Shown here: in pieces, positions 30,707 through 41,265 of the stretch
Layout: each line of letters opens with the position of its first letter
Numbering within the stretch: the stretch's first letter is position 1
Source of the DNA: Heracleum sosnowskyi
Taxonomy: Eukaryota; Streptophyta; Magnoliopsida; Apiales; Apiaceae
Direction of reading: 5' to 3'
Assembly (NCBI GenBank): GCA_030848705.1
Contig: CM061238.1
Coordinates: forward strand, 54,413,133-54,477,132
Length of the DNA stretch: 64,000 bases
Position numbers and translations under genes: made by a program
Notes under the pieces: model-generated
The model's database searches: none
What the model was told of the DNA's origin: nothing
Seen by the model: the letters and a program-made list of their open reading frames with translations, nothing else

Positions 30707-32687
30707 AATAGTGATGTCCAATATCACTAACCCAAACTCTACTTATATCTCAGGTAAACTCAAATTTGCAGGATATAAACAGATTGAATTACATTGTTAT
30801 GTTGATACAGGTGCAAGCCTTTGCATAGAAAGTAAGCATGTTATCCCACCAGAACATTGGGTTAACGCAGAGAGGCCTATTCAGGTTAAAATTGCTAATG
30901 GAAGTACCATTACAATCAACAAGGTATGCAAAAACCTTGATATATTGATAGCAAGTGAGATATTTCATATTCCTACTATTTATCAACAGGAAGCCGAAAT
31001 AGACTTTATAATTGGCAATAATTTTTGTCAGCTATATGAGCCTTTTACTCAATATACAAAAATGCTAACCCTTGCATGACAAGAAGTCTATATCAGGAAA
31101 ATAACAACAGCTCGAAGAGTTGGAATTTCAGGTTTTTTAGAATCTATGAAAAAAAATTCAAAGAAAACAAAACCTAATTCAATCAATATAAGTTCTAATA
31201 AAATATTTCTTTTAGAAAGGGGGAAAGATAGTATTAGAAGATTCAAAGAATTAAACAATGCTTGCAATAATTTAGTTCTTGAAACAGAAAATAAAACTAT
31301 AATCGAAGGATTATTAGAATCTGTCTGTTCAGAAAATCCATTGGATCCTACAAAGACCAAGAAATGGATGAAAGCAGTAATCAAGCTCAGAGATCCTAAA
31401 ACTGTAATCAAAGTTAAACCAATGAAATACAGTCCTCAAGACCGTGAAGAATTTGGCAAACAGATTCAAGAGCTTCTGGATATGAAAATTATCATACCCA
31501 GTAAATCACCTCATATGTCTCCAGCATTTCTAGTTGAAAATGAAGCAGAAAGGAGAAGAGGAAAGAAAAGAATGGTAGTCAACTACAAAGCAATCAATGA
31601 TGCTACAATAGGAGACAACCATAATCTACCAAACAAGGATGAACTTCTCACTCTCATCCGCGGTAAGAAAATGTTTAGTTCACTAGACTGTAAATATGGT
31701 TTTTGGCAGGTATTGCTAGACGAAGAATCACAGCTACTGACAACATTCACATGTCCCCAAGGACATTACCAATGGATCGTTGTACCGTTTGGACTCAAAC
31801 AAGCACCATCCATCTTTCAAAGACACATGCAGAATGCATTCCGTTCATTTGAAACCTTTTGTTGCGTTTATGTTGATGATATCCTTATCTTTAGTAATAA
31901 TGAACAGGATCATTTAAAACATCTTGCAGCGGTTTTGAAGAAATGTCAACAGCTTGGTATAATATTATCCAAGAAGAAAGCTCAACTCTTTAAAACAAAG
32001 ATGAATTTCTTAGGTCTAGAAATTGATCAGGGAACCCATTGTCCATAAGCCCATATTCTGGAACATATCAAGAAATTTCCAGACAAACTTGAAGACAAAA
32101 AACAGTTGCAAAGATTTTTAGGGATATTAACTTATGCATCTGACTATATTCCTAAACTTGCAGCTATTCGTGCACCTTTGCAGGCTAAGCTCAAAAAGGA
32201 TATTCCTTGGGAATGGAAAGATTCAGATACCGAATACATATGTAAGGTAAAAAAGAATCTTAAGGGTTTTCCAAAACTCTATCATCCAGATCCGGATGAC
32301 AAGCTTATCATTGAGACTGATGCTTCAGGCGAATACTGGGGAGGAGTTCTCAAAGCAGTTAGTTCTAATAAAGAATTAATTTGCCGATATGATTCTGGTA
32401 GCTTTAAAGATGCTGAAAAGAATTATCATTCCAATGAAAAGGAATATCTTTCAGTTATTAGAGTTATCAATAAATTTTCTATTTATCTAACCCCAATTAA
32501 ATTTTTGGTTAGAACTGACAATAGAAATTTTACTTATTTTCTTCGTATTAAGTTACAGGGGGATAATAAGCAAGGAAGACTTGTCCGTTGGCAGCAATGG
32601 TTAAGTCGGTATAGCTTCGATGTAGAGCACATTGAGGGAGTCAAAAACTGTTTAGCAGATTTTTTGACTAGAGAATACCAACAATAA
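30678..32687 (+). pseudogene. POL: Viral polymerase gene (protease, RT, RNase H) with two in-frame stops
   Basis: Overlaps the coat end by 29 bp. The frame runs from ATG 30678 to TAA 32687, about 670 codons, normal for caulimovirus ORF V. Aspartic protease: CYVDTGASLCIES and IDFIIGNNF. TGA at 31077-31079 separates it from RT. RT: PSKSPHMSPAFLVENEAE, MVVNYKAINDAT, CPQGHYQWIVVPFGLKQAPS and the catalytic VYVDDILIFS. TAA at 32046-32048 cuts the frame just after the palm (FLGLEIDQGTHC). RNase H: IIETDASGEYWGGVLKA, ERNYHSNEKE-like AEKNYHSNEKEYLSVI, VRTDNRNFTYF and FLTREYQQ. There is no integrase, as expected for a pararetrovirus. No frameshift; the three pieces share one frame. Confidence 0.92.
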
Positions 32688-32895
32688 TTTCAATAGTAAT
32701 TGCTTTTGCAGGATACTTTTGAAAATATGCCTATAAATACAGGAGAAGTTAGAGCAAGGAAATCACACCTCAAAGTGATAAACACCTCAAACACTTGAAA
32801 CACTCCTAGTTATAGCAAAGTTCTTCGCAGAACTAAAGGGCAATTTGTCCCAGAGCCTATTTGGCTTCACAGGCTGATATCTTAATATATCATAA
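32688..32895 (+). promoter_or_regulatory. 19S-like promoter region before the transactivator gene
   Basis: TATAAATA lies at 32732-32739, about 157 bp upstream of the next viral ATG (32896), between polymerase end and transactivator start. Genus Caulimovirus makes a separate 19S transcript for gene VI from this very place. Activity in this copy is untested. Confidence 0.6.
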
Positions 32896-34272
32896 ATGGA
32901 AGACATAGAACAACTTTTGGTTAAAGAGTGCATTCTATTAAAAGAACTTGAGCTTATCAGAGCCAAGATCGAATTTGTAAGGAAGTACTCTCTTCCTGAA
33001 CAACAAAAGGTCATTCGTACGCCTTCTCGGGAAACTGAACAAGTACAGACTAGTCCAGAGCAAATGACTACTGGTAAAGACATAACAAATCCGTTGAAGG
33101 CTGTGAATTTGCCAAAAATTCAGACTGAGGTTCAAACCTCCACAACGTTAGTTAAACCTTCAGACTTAATTCTGAAACCTAACGGGGGAGTTCAAATCCC
33201 TAATAAGACTGAAGATCAATCTTCAACAGTCCCAATCGGATATAAGGCTTCTAAAGCCTATTATGTTGTGTTTAACGGTCCAAATGCAGGTATATACACC
33301 ACATGGGAAATTGCCGAGAAAGCAATCAAAGGCTTTTTTGGTATCAAGCATAAGAAGTATAAATCATTTACTGAAGCAAAAGTTGCAGCATGCATTTATA
33401 CTACGCAAGAGTTCAAGCCACTTCTAGAGTTTATCAGTTCAGCAGAAGCTTTACAACCAACCTATAAAGGAGCCTTGACAAAGGAAAAAATCTCGAGCAA
33501 GATAGTTTTGGGTTCAATTCCAAAGAATCAGCAAACAACGCTGATACAAACAGAAGAGGATACAATCGACATTGGTTATTCAGAATTCAAGTATCTTTAT
33601 CAATTAGGCAGGCTTGCTACGGAAAAAGATTTCGTAGAAGAACACTTCTTTACAACTGATAAGCAGAACGTCAGCTACTTTAATTTCTATCCAAACGCCA
33701 ACCCTGAGATGGTTTATGAGGCGTATCAGTTCGGGATATTAGCTCAGGTTTATCCTTCGAATAACCTACTGGAAATAGCTAAATTCTCGAAAGAATTTAG
33801 AGATACGGTTAAGACATAAAAAAAGAAGTGTCTTAAAAACCAGGATATCGGAATATTCATCAAAACTACCAGCACAATTATCTGTTGGGAACGTGAAGAG
33901 GAATATGATTTTCCGGCTAACCAGCCTTTTCACTATGTTCAGGTTGGAACCGCAAAAGAAAAAGTCTACTCTCCAAGTCAGATCATGGAAACTACCTTGG
34001 AAAAAGAAGACCTAAGAGAACTTGCTGAACAAAAACTATCGATCCTTATCAATAAACTTTTCAACATTAAGCAGGAAGACAAGCTTCACGTCAATCTTGC
34101 TACACCCTATATTCTAATGACATCTTATTCTCATAAAGGATTAAGTTCAGAAGAATATAACAAAGTTGTGGAATTCAGAAGACAGCTACTCCACAAAGAT
34201 GCTGTAGGATCCCACCAAAGTCTGTTTTGCAAAAGAAAAGAAAAAGAGATTAAAAATCATAGACCGGAATGA
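32896..34272 (+). pseudogene. TAV: Transactivator/viroplasmin gene, one in-frame stop, 3' end uncertain
   Basis: Starts at ATG 32896. The N-terminal helix is ELELIRAKIEFVRKYSL. Residues about 115-165 carry the viroplasmin RNase H1-N-like domain (AYYVVFNGPNAGIYTTWEIA, KSFTEAKVAA). TAA at 33817-33819 interrupts the frame, which reopens at once and stays open to 34272, about 458 codons in all. Caulimovirus P6 (about 520 aa) builds inclusion bodies and reprograms ribosomes for reinitiation on the polycistronic RNA. The final ~20-25 codons may already be gypsy-derived, because the following bases are a decayed gypsy pol end, so the true viral C-terminus may be lost. Confidence 0.85.
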
Positions 34273-34397
34273 GTAAGTGTTGTAATGGAACCAGAATGTT
34301 GAAGAGTCAACCTGGAAACTAAAGATTACTATATTGGAAGAGTAACCTCAGCTATTTTCTTAGATTCCGGGACGGAATCCTTTTACGGAGGGGAGAC
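34273..34397 (+). pseudogene. Decayed 3' end of a gypsy pol plus PPT (element F)
   Basis: Bases around 34290-34350 recall the C-terminal VEESTWELESEM...PHLFS end of elements D and E, with frameshifts and stops. TTCCGGGACGGAATCC and GGAGGGGAGAC follow, almost the same as before the D 3' LTR. The left boundary with the viral gene is blurred (about 34200-34280). Confidence 0.75.
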
Positions 34398-36765
34398 TGT
34401 AATAACCCCAAATTTTGGACTCAATTAAAATTTTTGATGAATAGTAAATGTTGATGAATAGTAAATTTGCTGATGAAAATATTTTCAGACCACACTATGT
34501 GGAATACAGGGAATGAATGTTTTGAAGTTATATTAATGATGTATAAGGAGAATAATTGAATGCAAACGCAATCAGAATCATAAGATTTCCATTCGAGTTT
34601 TAAATTACTATTCACTGGACAATCAAGGACATATTGAACTGATCATTTTGAGGAATTATATAGAATGAGAAATCCATGATCACATATTAAGCTAAGGCAA
34701 TAAAAGATTAAGAGGATATCCCCTAGCATTGGTACAAAGAAACATTTTCAAAATCCCTTGAACCTATCTCAAGACTTAGCAACAAAGCAGAAGCGTAACG
34801 AATTATGGATTAAACCCTAACCGAAGGGGAAGTATCATATAAGATCATCAAGTGTATCATATAATAGGATTGATGATATAAGAAATGACATAAGCATGAC
34901 ACAAAAGATGGCATAAGCATGACATAGGGGGTGACAAGGTGATGAATCACCACCTTGTCACCATTTTTGCCCAAAACCACCCATTGCTTGACATGTGGCA
35001 AGGGGGTGACAAAACTCATTCAGGACCACACAAAATGGATGCATCCAATTAAGAGTTATTTGCCAAAAGAAAACAAAAGAAAAATCAAAACAACCAACAC
35101 ATTTTCTTCATCCAATATTCGGCCAAAATAGTGCTTGAAATCCTTAAGATTTTTGCTACCACTTCCACTTCTCCAAAAAATATTGCAAGGATGGATTCTA
35201 AAGCTTCCATATTTCCAAATTAAGGTAATCTCTAAATCCTAGCTTCATCCATGGATTGCATCATGTTCAAATCTTGATCAAAAGATGAGCATGAATAGTG
35301 TTTGGAATAGTAAACTTATGAATTCTTTATTTGTTCTTGAGGTTTAAGGCTTGTTAAGGACGTTTAAGGATCAAGCAAGGATATATAATCTCTTGTTAGT
35401 CTTTACCAAGCACCAAGGAAGGTATAAACCCTCTCACACCTTTTATTATGCTTTGATTATAGTGATTAAAATGATGATGTTTAGAGATGGTGTGATATTA
35501 AGGATGAATGTTTGTTAATGATGAATGTTTAGTGGTGATTTTGATGGTGGAACTTGTAGACATTGGTATGAACTTGTTTATGCAGAATATAAGTTGTTTG
35601 ATATGGAGAATTAGAAGTATGGTTGATTGGGTGTTGATTAATGGATTGTTGGAGTGTTTTAAACACGGGAATCACGATTAAGCGTCGTACGTTACCATGT
35701 CGGATTTTCCTTAGGAAGTTTAGACAGAGACCACGGTTACCTTCTAGGCATAACAAAAATGTTTTCTGACCATGATCATGTAGGCTCTGTTTTGTAGTTT
35801 ATTTTGGCGAAAGAATCGTATCGTTTCGATTTACGGTTTAGGATAAACCCTCGTTTTAGTGAAAGTGGTTTCGAGTAACTAAGTAGTTCACTATATGAAC
35901 TTTGAGCTTGTGATCAAACCCCTTAAAAATGGAATTAGGTCATGATATTAATGTGGATACTATTATGGACAGTTAGGAAGGGAACCAAGAAGGTTTCGTG
36001 TTAAAAAGATGATTTTTCGATTTTATAAAAATGCGAGAATCAAAGTTGCGCAAGTGAAATACCCTTAAGGGGATAGTTTAAACCATGAGTTTAGTAATGG
36101 TAAAGTACTTGGGTTTGTGAATGGATTATCAACCAAACTTTTGACTTAAGAGTCTAAGTAATGTCATGAGGTTATAAGTGACCAAGAGAGAGACATTTGA
36201 TGTTCGTTAATAGAACGTTAGTGCTTTAGTTAATGGCACTTTAAATGATTACGTTAGGGGACTGATCGAGTATTTCTTTGTTTATAGATTTCCCGGAAAA
36301 TTCTCGAACCCCTAACAACCAAGGACCCAAGGCAAGTTTTCTTATTCCATGCTATGTTTCAATTACCTATAACTGATGATTGCATATGATATGATATCAT
36401 GCATGCTTTCAAACCTTACATCGTACATAGATGTGGTTGTATTTAAAAATGTTGAAATTATAGTATATGCATATGATACACATGCAAGTTTTCAAACCCT
36501 ACATCTTATATAGATGCAGTTATAATTAGATGTGGTGATTGTGACATATACTGCTTTACTGCTTTAAAAAGGGCTATAAATTGATTTTGCTATGATAAAG
36601 AGCTTTGTGAGATATATGGTTTATATGCTATGTAAATATTAGATATAAACCAAGGTGTTATAAAGGCTCTAAGGATAGAGCACTCATACGATAAATTTAA
36701 AAAAAACATTAGACCGGGAGTCAAATTATGAGTTTATCTTGATTATACTGTCAGAAGCTGGAGGT
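34398..36765 (+). repeat. Truncated 3' LTR of gypsy element F
   Basis: Begins TGTAATAACCCC right after a PPT and has patches in common with the D LTR (TTTACGGTTTAGGA near 35831, GGCAAGTTTTC near 36332, AGACCGGGAGTC near 36711), but is clearly diverged. It is cut near 36740-36770, where copia-C LTR sequence starts. No ORF here looks real. Its internal region is absent apart from the last ~125 bp, so F is an old remnant. Confidence 0.75.
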
Positions 36766-36769
36766 TTAA

Positions 36770-37243
36770 TTGAGTCAAATTATGGAACATTATTCATTAA
36801 AGGTTTAATTGGATCACCAATTATTATTATTACTTGGGTAGCAGTGATGTATTACTAGATGCCGCTCATTGTTTATAATTTTATTATGAGATGTTAAAAT
36901 TATTGCCAACGTAATAATAACCTAAAGGGTTACACATAAAGAATGTTTTAAACGGAGCATTAATTAAATTTCGAATTTAATTGAATTATTATTATTATTA
37001 TTGAATTATTGGATTAATTAAGTAGGACTTGATTAATTATATAATAATTCGAATATAATAAATAATACTACTAATAATCAGATTGGGTTTTGGAAGCCCA
37101 ATCAGATTAGGTATAGGCCCAGAATTCTCTCCATATAAATACATTAAGATGTGTTATTTTAGGGTTTAGAAATTGAAAAAACGTTTTTCTTTAAAAACCC
37201 TAGCTGCTCTACATCAAAGAGAGGCTAGAGAGAGAGAGAGTTT
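36770..37243 (+). repeat. Orphan fragment of a copia-C LTR
   Basis: Matches 50966-51420, the 3' half of the C 5' LTR, through the Site II/TATA/telo-box region up to the GAGAGAGA run, then stops. It ends short of the LTR terminus and has no LTR start. It implies an additional C copy or a rearranged C unit upstream of the complete one. Confidence 0.8.
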
Positions 37244-37263
37244 ATCAGTTCATCTTGATTATA

Positions 37264-37291
37264 ATAATTGGCTCTAGTGCAAGTGGGAGAT
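37264..37291 (+). promoter_or_regulatory. Polypurine tract and pol tail ahead of the copia-C 5' LTR
   Basis: ATTGGCTCTAGTGCAAGTGG and then GAGAT match 57079-57102, the end of C pol plus PPT. Finding it before a 5' LTR means this LTR also served as, or recombined from, a 3' LTR. Confidence 0.8.
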
Positions 37292-37658
37292 TGTTAGTGC
37301 TTGTGCCCTAGAGACAATACTATAATGTTCTTAGGGAAGACATTTTGATTATTAATAAATATGTTCTATGGATTTTCTTTCAATTATTTATTATGTCTTT
37401 ATTAACTGCGATATAAATATTAGAATAATAAATGTCCTTGGAATATAAGCATGAATTCTATATCTCTAAGTATGTGACTTAGAAATGAGATTATATGAGT
37501 AGTGTTTATAATCCTAAAAGATCCCTAGTCGAGTATTATTATTTGAGGACAATAATAATGCATTAAGACTAGTATGTTTGTTGACTGATGACCACATCTC
37601 ATTGGTCATAAGTGCATGTTAGCAGAACATGGCACTGGATAGACCCACCGTGTGAATT
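37292..37658 (+). repeat. Copia-C 5' LTR, left part
   Basis: Starts TGTTAGTGCTTGTGCCC like 57103. Compared with the 3' LTR it lacks 29 bp near 37610, between copies of CATAAGT. Ends in GAATT (37654-37658), the target site of element E. Confidence 0.92.
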
Positions 37659-40600
37659 TGTGACGCCCTCCCGATCTGGGGTCATGATCGGGGAGTCACT
37701 ACAACCTCTATACATATTAAACCCATAAACAATAATATAAACATGCAGACTAGACCCCAACTCTACCAAAGGATCTCAACAGTTGATGGTGTGAAACAAG
37801 CATCCACTATCTAATTCATTGATACATAAGCATAAGTCTCAAAAGTTATTACAACCAAGACTTAAAAGTTCTATGTTTTCTATTACAAAACACCTTCTAG
37901 ATATGGCCATCACCTACCTGAGCTGGCATCCCAAAAACAACCCTATAGGAAGACTTCCTAGCTGTCTGAAAAGTACGTACCATCTTCTCGTTTCACTGTG
38001 GGTTAGAATAGGGAAAAAGAATGAGCCAAATGCCCAGCAAGTAATAATATGACCAAACAGTTATCCACTGGGAAACAGTTCCAATATCAATATGTATGAC
38101 ATGGGTATAGCAAAATCCGTATCAATGGGATTATCAAAACAATGAATTGAATATACAATTTCAAAACAGTTTCCAATATCAATATATATATAGCATGGTT
38201 TTAGCAGAATCCACATTAAGGATTTATCAGAACAATGGCATAAATATGCAATTTCAAAGGGTAAACCAATTTCATTTTCAAGATATCCGTTTCAAAAACA
38301 ATAAGTAATTTTGGAGATTTTTCACAACGCACCGGACAATACGGGTGATCAGCCACGTAAAGTCCCCATACCGGACACACAGTCCCTCTGGTCCTTGTAT
38401 TGGGTCCCATTAGGCAACACATTGGCCTTTCGACTAGTCCATCCCTAGTCCATTTATTATAATTAAAAAGTGCTGGACCGGCGTTACTCGGCCTCTTACG
38501 CCTCCAATCTTAGGAATCCGTGGAAACCATAAATCAGAATTTAAATGAGTCTAAACTTTATTCCTTTTTAAAACATATTCAGATATAAAGAAGTCCTTTG
38601 GAAATCAGATAAGTTCAATCAAAACAATTTGGATTTCTATTAATGGAATATAGGAAATATTTAACATCGGGTCTGTTATGGAAATGTACTAGAATGAGAG
38701 TTAGGTATATTCACTTTCAGGTATAAAAAGGTTTGAATAAGTATATGATCAAACTCAGGTTATAGAATTATAGGTCATCAGGTTTCAATTCATGTATATG
38801 AACAGGGTATAAAGGTTTAGGGATAAAGAACTAAACAAAGCATGGTATATATTTCAACATGGTATATATGAACAAAGATAAGGGTTATCAATGAACAATA
38901 AGTGTTTTCAGAACTAAAAGGTATATCAAGGCAAGGTAACAATTCATATATGTCAAAATGAAACAATGGAATCGAAATACGAAAGCAAGTTTGGATTACT
39001 TGCCTTAGGTAGCTAAAAAGGGTAATGAACAATCACTGGTTCTCCACCTTAGTCTTTCCTTTGTCTCTAAGACCCACTTCCTTGAACTCTTTAAGTTCCA
39101 CTTCCTTGAACTCTACAAAAGAATATATTCTATCTTAGAACGCCCTTTTCTCAAATGCCAATCCTTTACTCTAAACTACCCAACGCATCCTAAGCGCGTA
39201 AACACATAATAGTTATACCATAAAACAATTATAATCATGTAATAGGCAATCAACCATATAAACTCACATCGTCATTCAAATACACATAACATACTCCTTA
39301 TACATATATATATACAATAATATATCTTTCAAATCATACCACACTTGGTATCCCTTAAATCAATTTGGTCATGCCAACCATATCCTTAACACTTTTACAA
39401 TCAATGTTTTCATCTCAAAAAGCTGAAAAATTTGCTGCACATACTTTACTAAAACATTTTTCAAAAATCCAAAAGTAATGAAACAATTACCAAATTTGAC
39501 AGGCTACCTCCTGATTACTAACTCAACTTAGCATAAAAGTTTCAACTTCAGAACACTTTATTTAGATTAAAAACGAACTGTATAAAGTAGGTACTAAGGC
39601 ACAGAAAATCCCTGCTGCGCAACTTTTAGTAAAACAAGCATAACTTTTTATTCGTAAATCCTATCGATACAAGGTTAGCGCGTGCACAAACTAGATTCAA
39701 TTTAGAACAGTTAATTCCTAGACTCTCTGTCTAAAACAGGCAGCAACATTTCACAATTGATCAAAACAGAACAGGCAGACAGTTTTTCTGGAATTTCAGC
39801 ATGATGTATGTCTATACAAAACCATTCCACCATTATAAACTTTACCATAAATAACGATCCAATATCAAAACTAGAACTCATGTTCTCAAGAATTTACCCA
39901 AAACTTATACATGCATTTATCAAATACCCACACTAACAAGTTAACAATTCAAATACTTGTAACTTCACTAAAATTCCCAAATCAAAACCTTTAACCATCA
40001 AAAATTCGAACTTAACTAAACTTAACACAATTAATCAACATGCATTCACTATAAACCGAGATTAACAATTAAACATCAACATAACAAATTTTTAAACCAA
40101 TTTTATAAAAGGGGAAAAATCGAAATATGCACATGCAATTCGATTTCTCAACATGCAATTCATAACTTCACTAAATACTAGTTTTAATACAAAAATCGGA
40201 CTCAAAAATATCATCATCGTCCCCGTCGGCTCGCCGGAGCTCATTGCCGACGACGGCATGGTCGGAGGTGCCCGGAAAAGAAATCGGGTTTCCTTCACAA
40301 CCTCACCAATAATAATCTAAACAATCTCCTTATCACAGAATCATCACAAAACAAAGGTTCGGGATTGAATCAAATCAAAATCGCCAAAACCCCTTTTTGC
40401 ATGCAACTGATACACACATGAACACACACATACACGGCCATACACATACATACACACACGATTACATATATATATATGTATATATATACATAATCATCAA
40501 TATAATCGAGAGAATGAGAGAGAGATTTTACAGAAGAAAATCGAGAGAGAGAGATAGCCGAGAGAGGCTCGAGAGAAAGAGAGAAAAGAGAGTTGAGCGG

Positions 40601-41224
40601 TGAATGAAAAGGGGCAAAAACTGAATGCAGGGTTTTATAAGCCCAGGGGTATTTTAGTAACTTGCTAATTAAAAATTCTGATTTCTAATAAACAAAACCA
40701 ACATAATACCCTTTCTAAAATTCGAAATAAAATGAAGATAATATCTAAAAATCACAATTTTATTTTTAAAATAAAGAATACGAATTTACAAGCTCCCCCA
40801 TATTTTTAAAATAGTTTTATGATCAAAATTGAATTAAATATGAATTTTCAAAGTTTTGATCACATAAATGATATTTCACTCATAAAATCAGTTTTAAATC
40901 CTTAAAGCCAACAATAAATTCCTCCACTAATTTTAGAAAATACTAGAATATAAACTAAAGGTTGTGAAAAAGATTTCACAATAAAAAGAGTCTCCATTGA
41001 TTTTATAAAATTCCCGGAAGGTCAAAAAGAACTAATTTTTAATAAGAAATTCATATAAAATGCATTTAAAAGCATACACAAGTATTTTAATCCATACCAT
41101 TCACCAAGTAAACATCTAACTATCATATTTTCAAATATCCACCTTTCACACAATACTCACATATCATAGAACTCAAATATTATTAAATATTAGTATTGTA
41201 CAAGCGTTTTTCTGAGTCGTTATA
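37659..41224 (-). repeat. Element E 3' LTR (left copy on this strand)
   Basis: TGTGACGCCC...CGTTATA in plus view. In element orientation a TATAAAA box (plus 40633-40639 as TTTTATA) is followed by a long CT-rich leader (about 40500-40600), a typical plant promoter start. Small open frames in this LTR recur in the other copy and show no protein-family features. Confidence 0.93.
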
Positions 41225-41238
41225 ACCTTCCCCCCTTA
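41225..41238 (-). promoter_or_regulatory. Polypurine tract of element E
   Basis: Plus view ACCTTCCCCCCTTA; in element sense a G-rich purine run ending directly at the LTR. Confidence 0.85.
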
Positions 41239-41265
41239 AAATGATTCTGTCCTCAGAATCTAACC

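Larger units (their letters stand above)
12353..34272 (+). other. Endogenous pararetrovirus of genus Caulimovirus type, split by element D
   Basis: Viral sequence covers 12353-15627 and 30083-~34272, about 7.45 kb once element D is set aside. That is close to a whole caulimovirus genome. Gene order is ORF VII-like, movement, aphid transmission factor, virion-associated, coat, polymerase, transactivator, with ATGA overlaps between the third/fourth and fourth/fifth genes. A dedicated aphid transmission gene and a separate transactivator behind a 19S-like TATA box point to genus Caulimovirus rather than badna-, petu- or florendoviruses. The left edge lies at the tRNA primer site. The large intergenic region with the 35S-type promoter is missing at the right edge, where a gypsy fragment begins. 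Stops in three genes, one frameshift and the D insertion make this a decayed fossil. Confidence 0.9.

Noticed and set aside
37819..40603. Small ORFs in the element E LTR (for example 37819-38052 and 40397-40603, mirrored at 47151-49937)
   Set aside because: Duplicated with the LTR. One is just translation of CA/TA and GA microsatellites.
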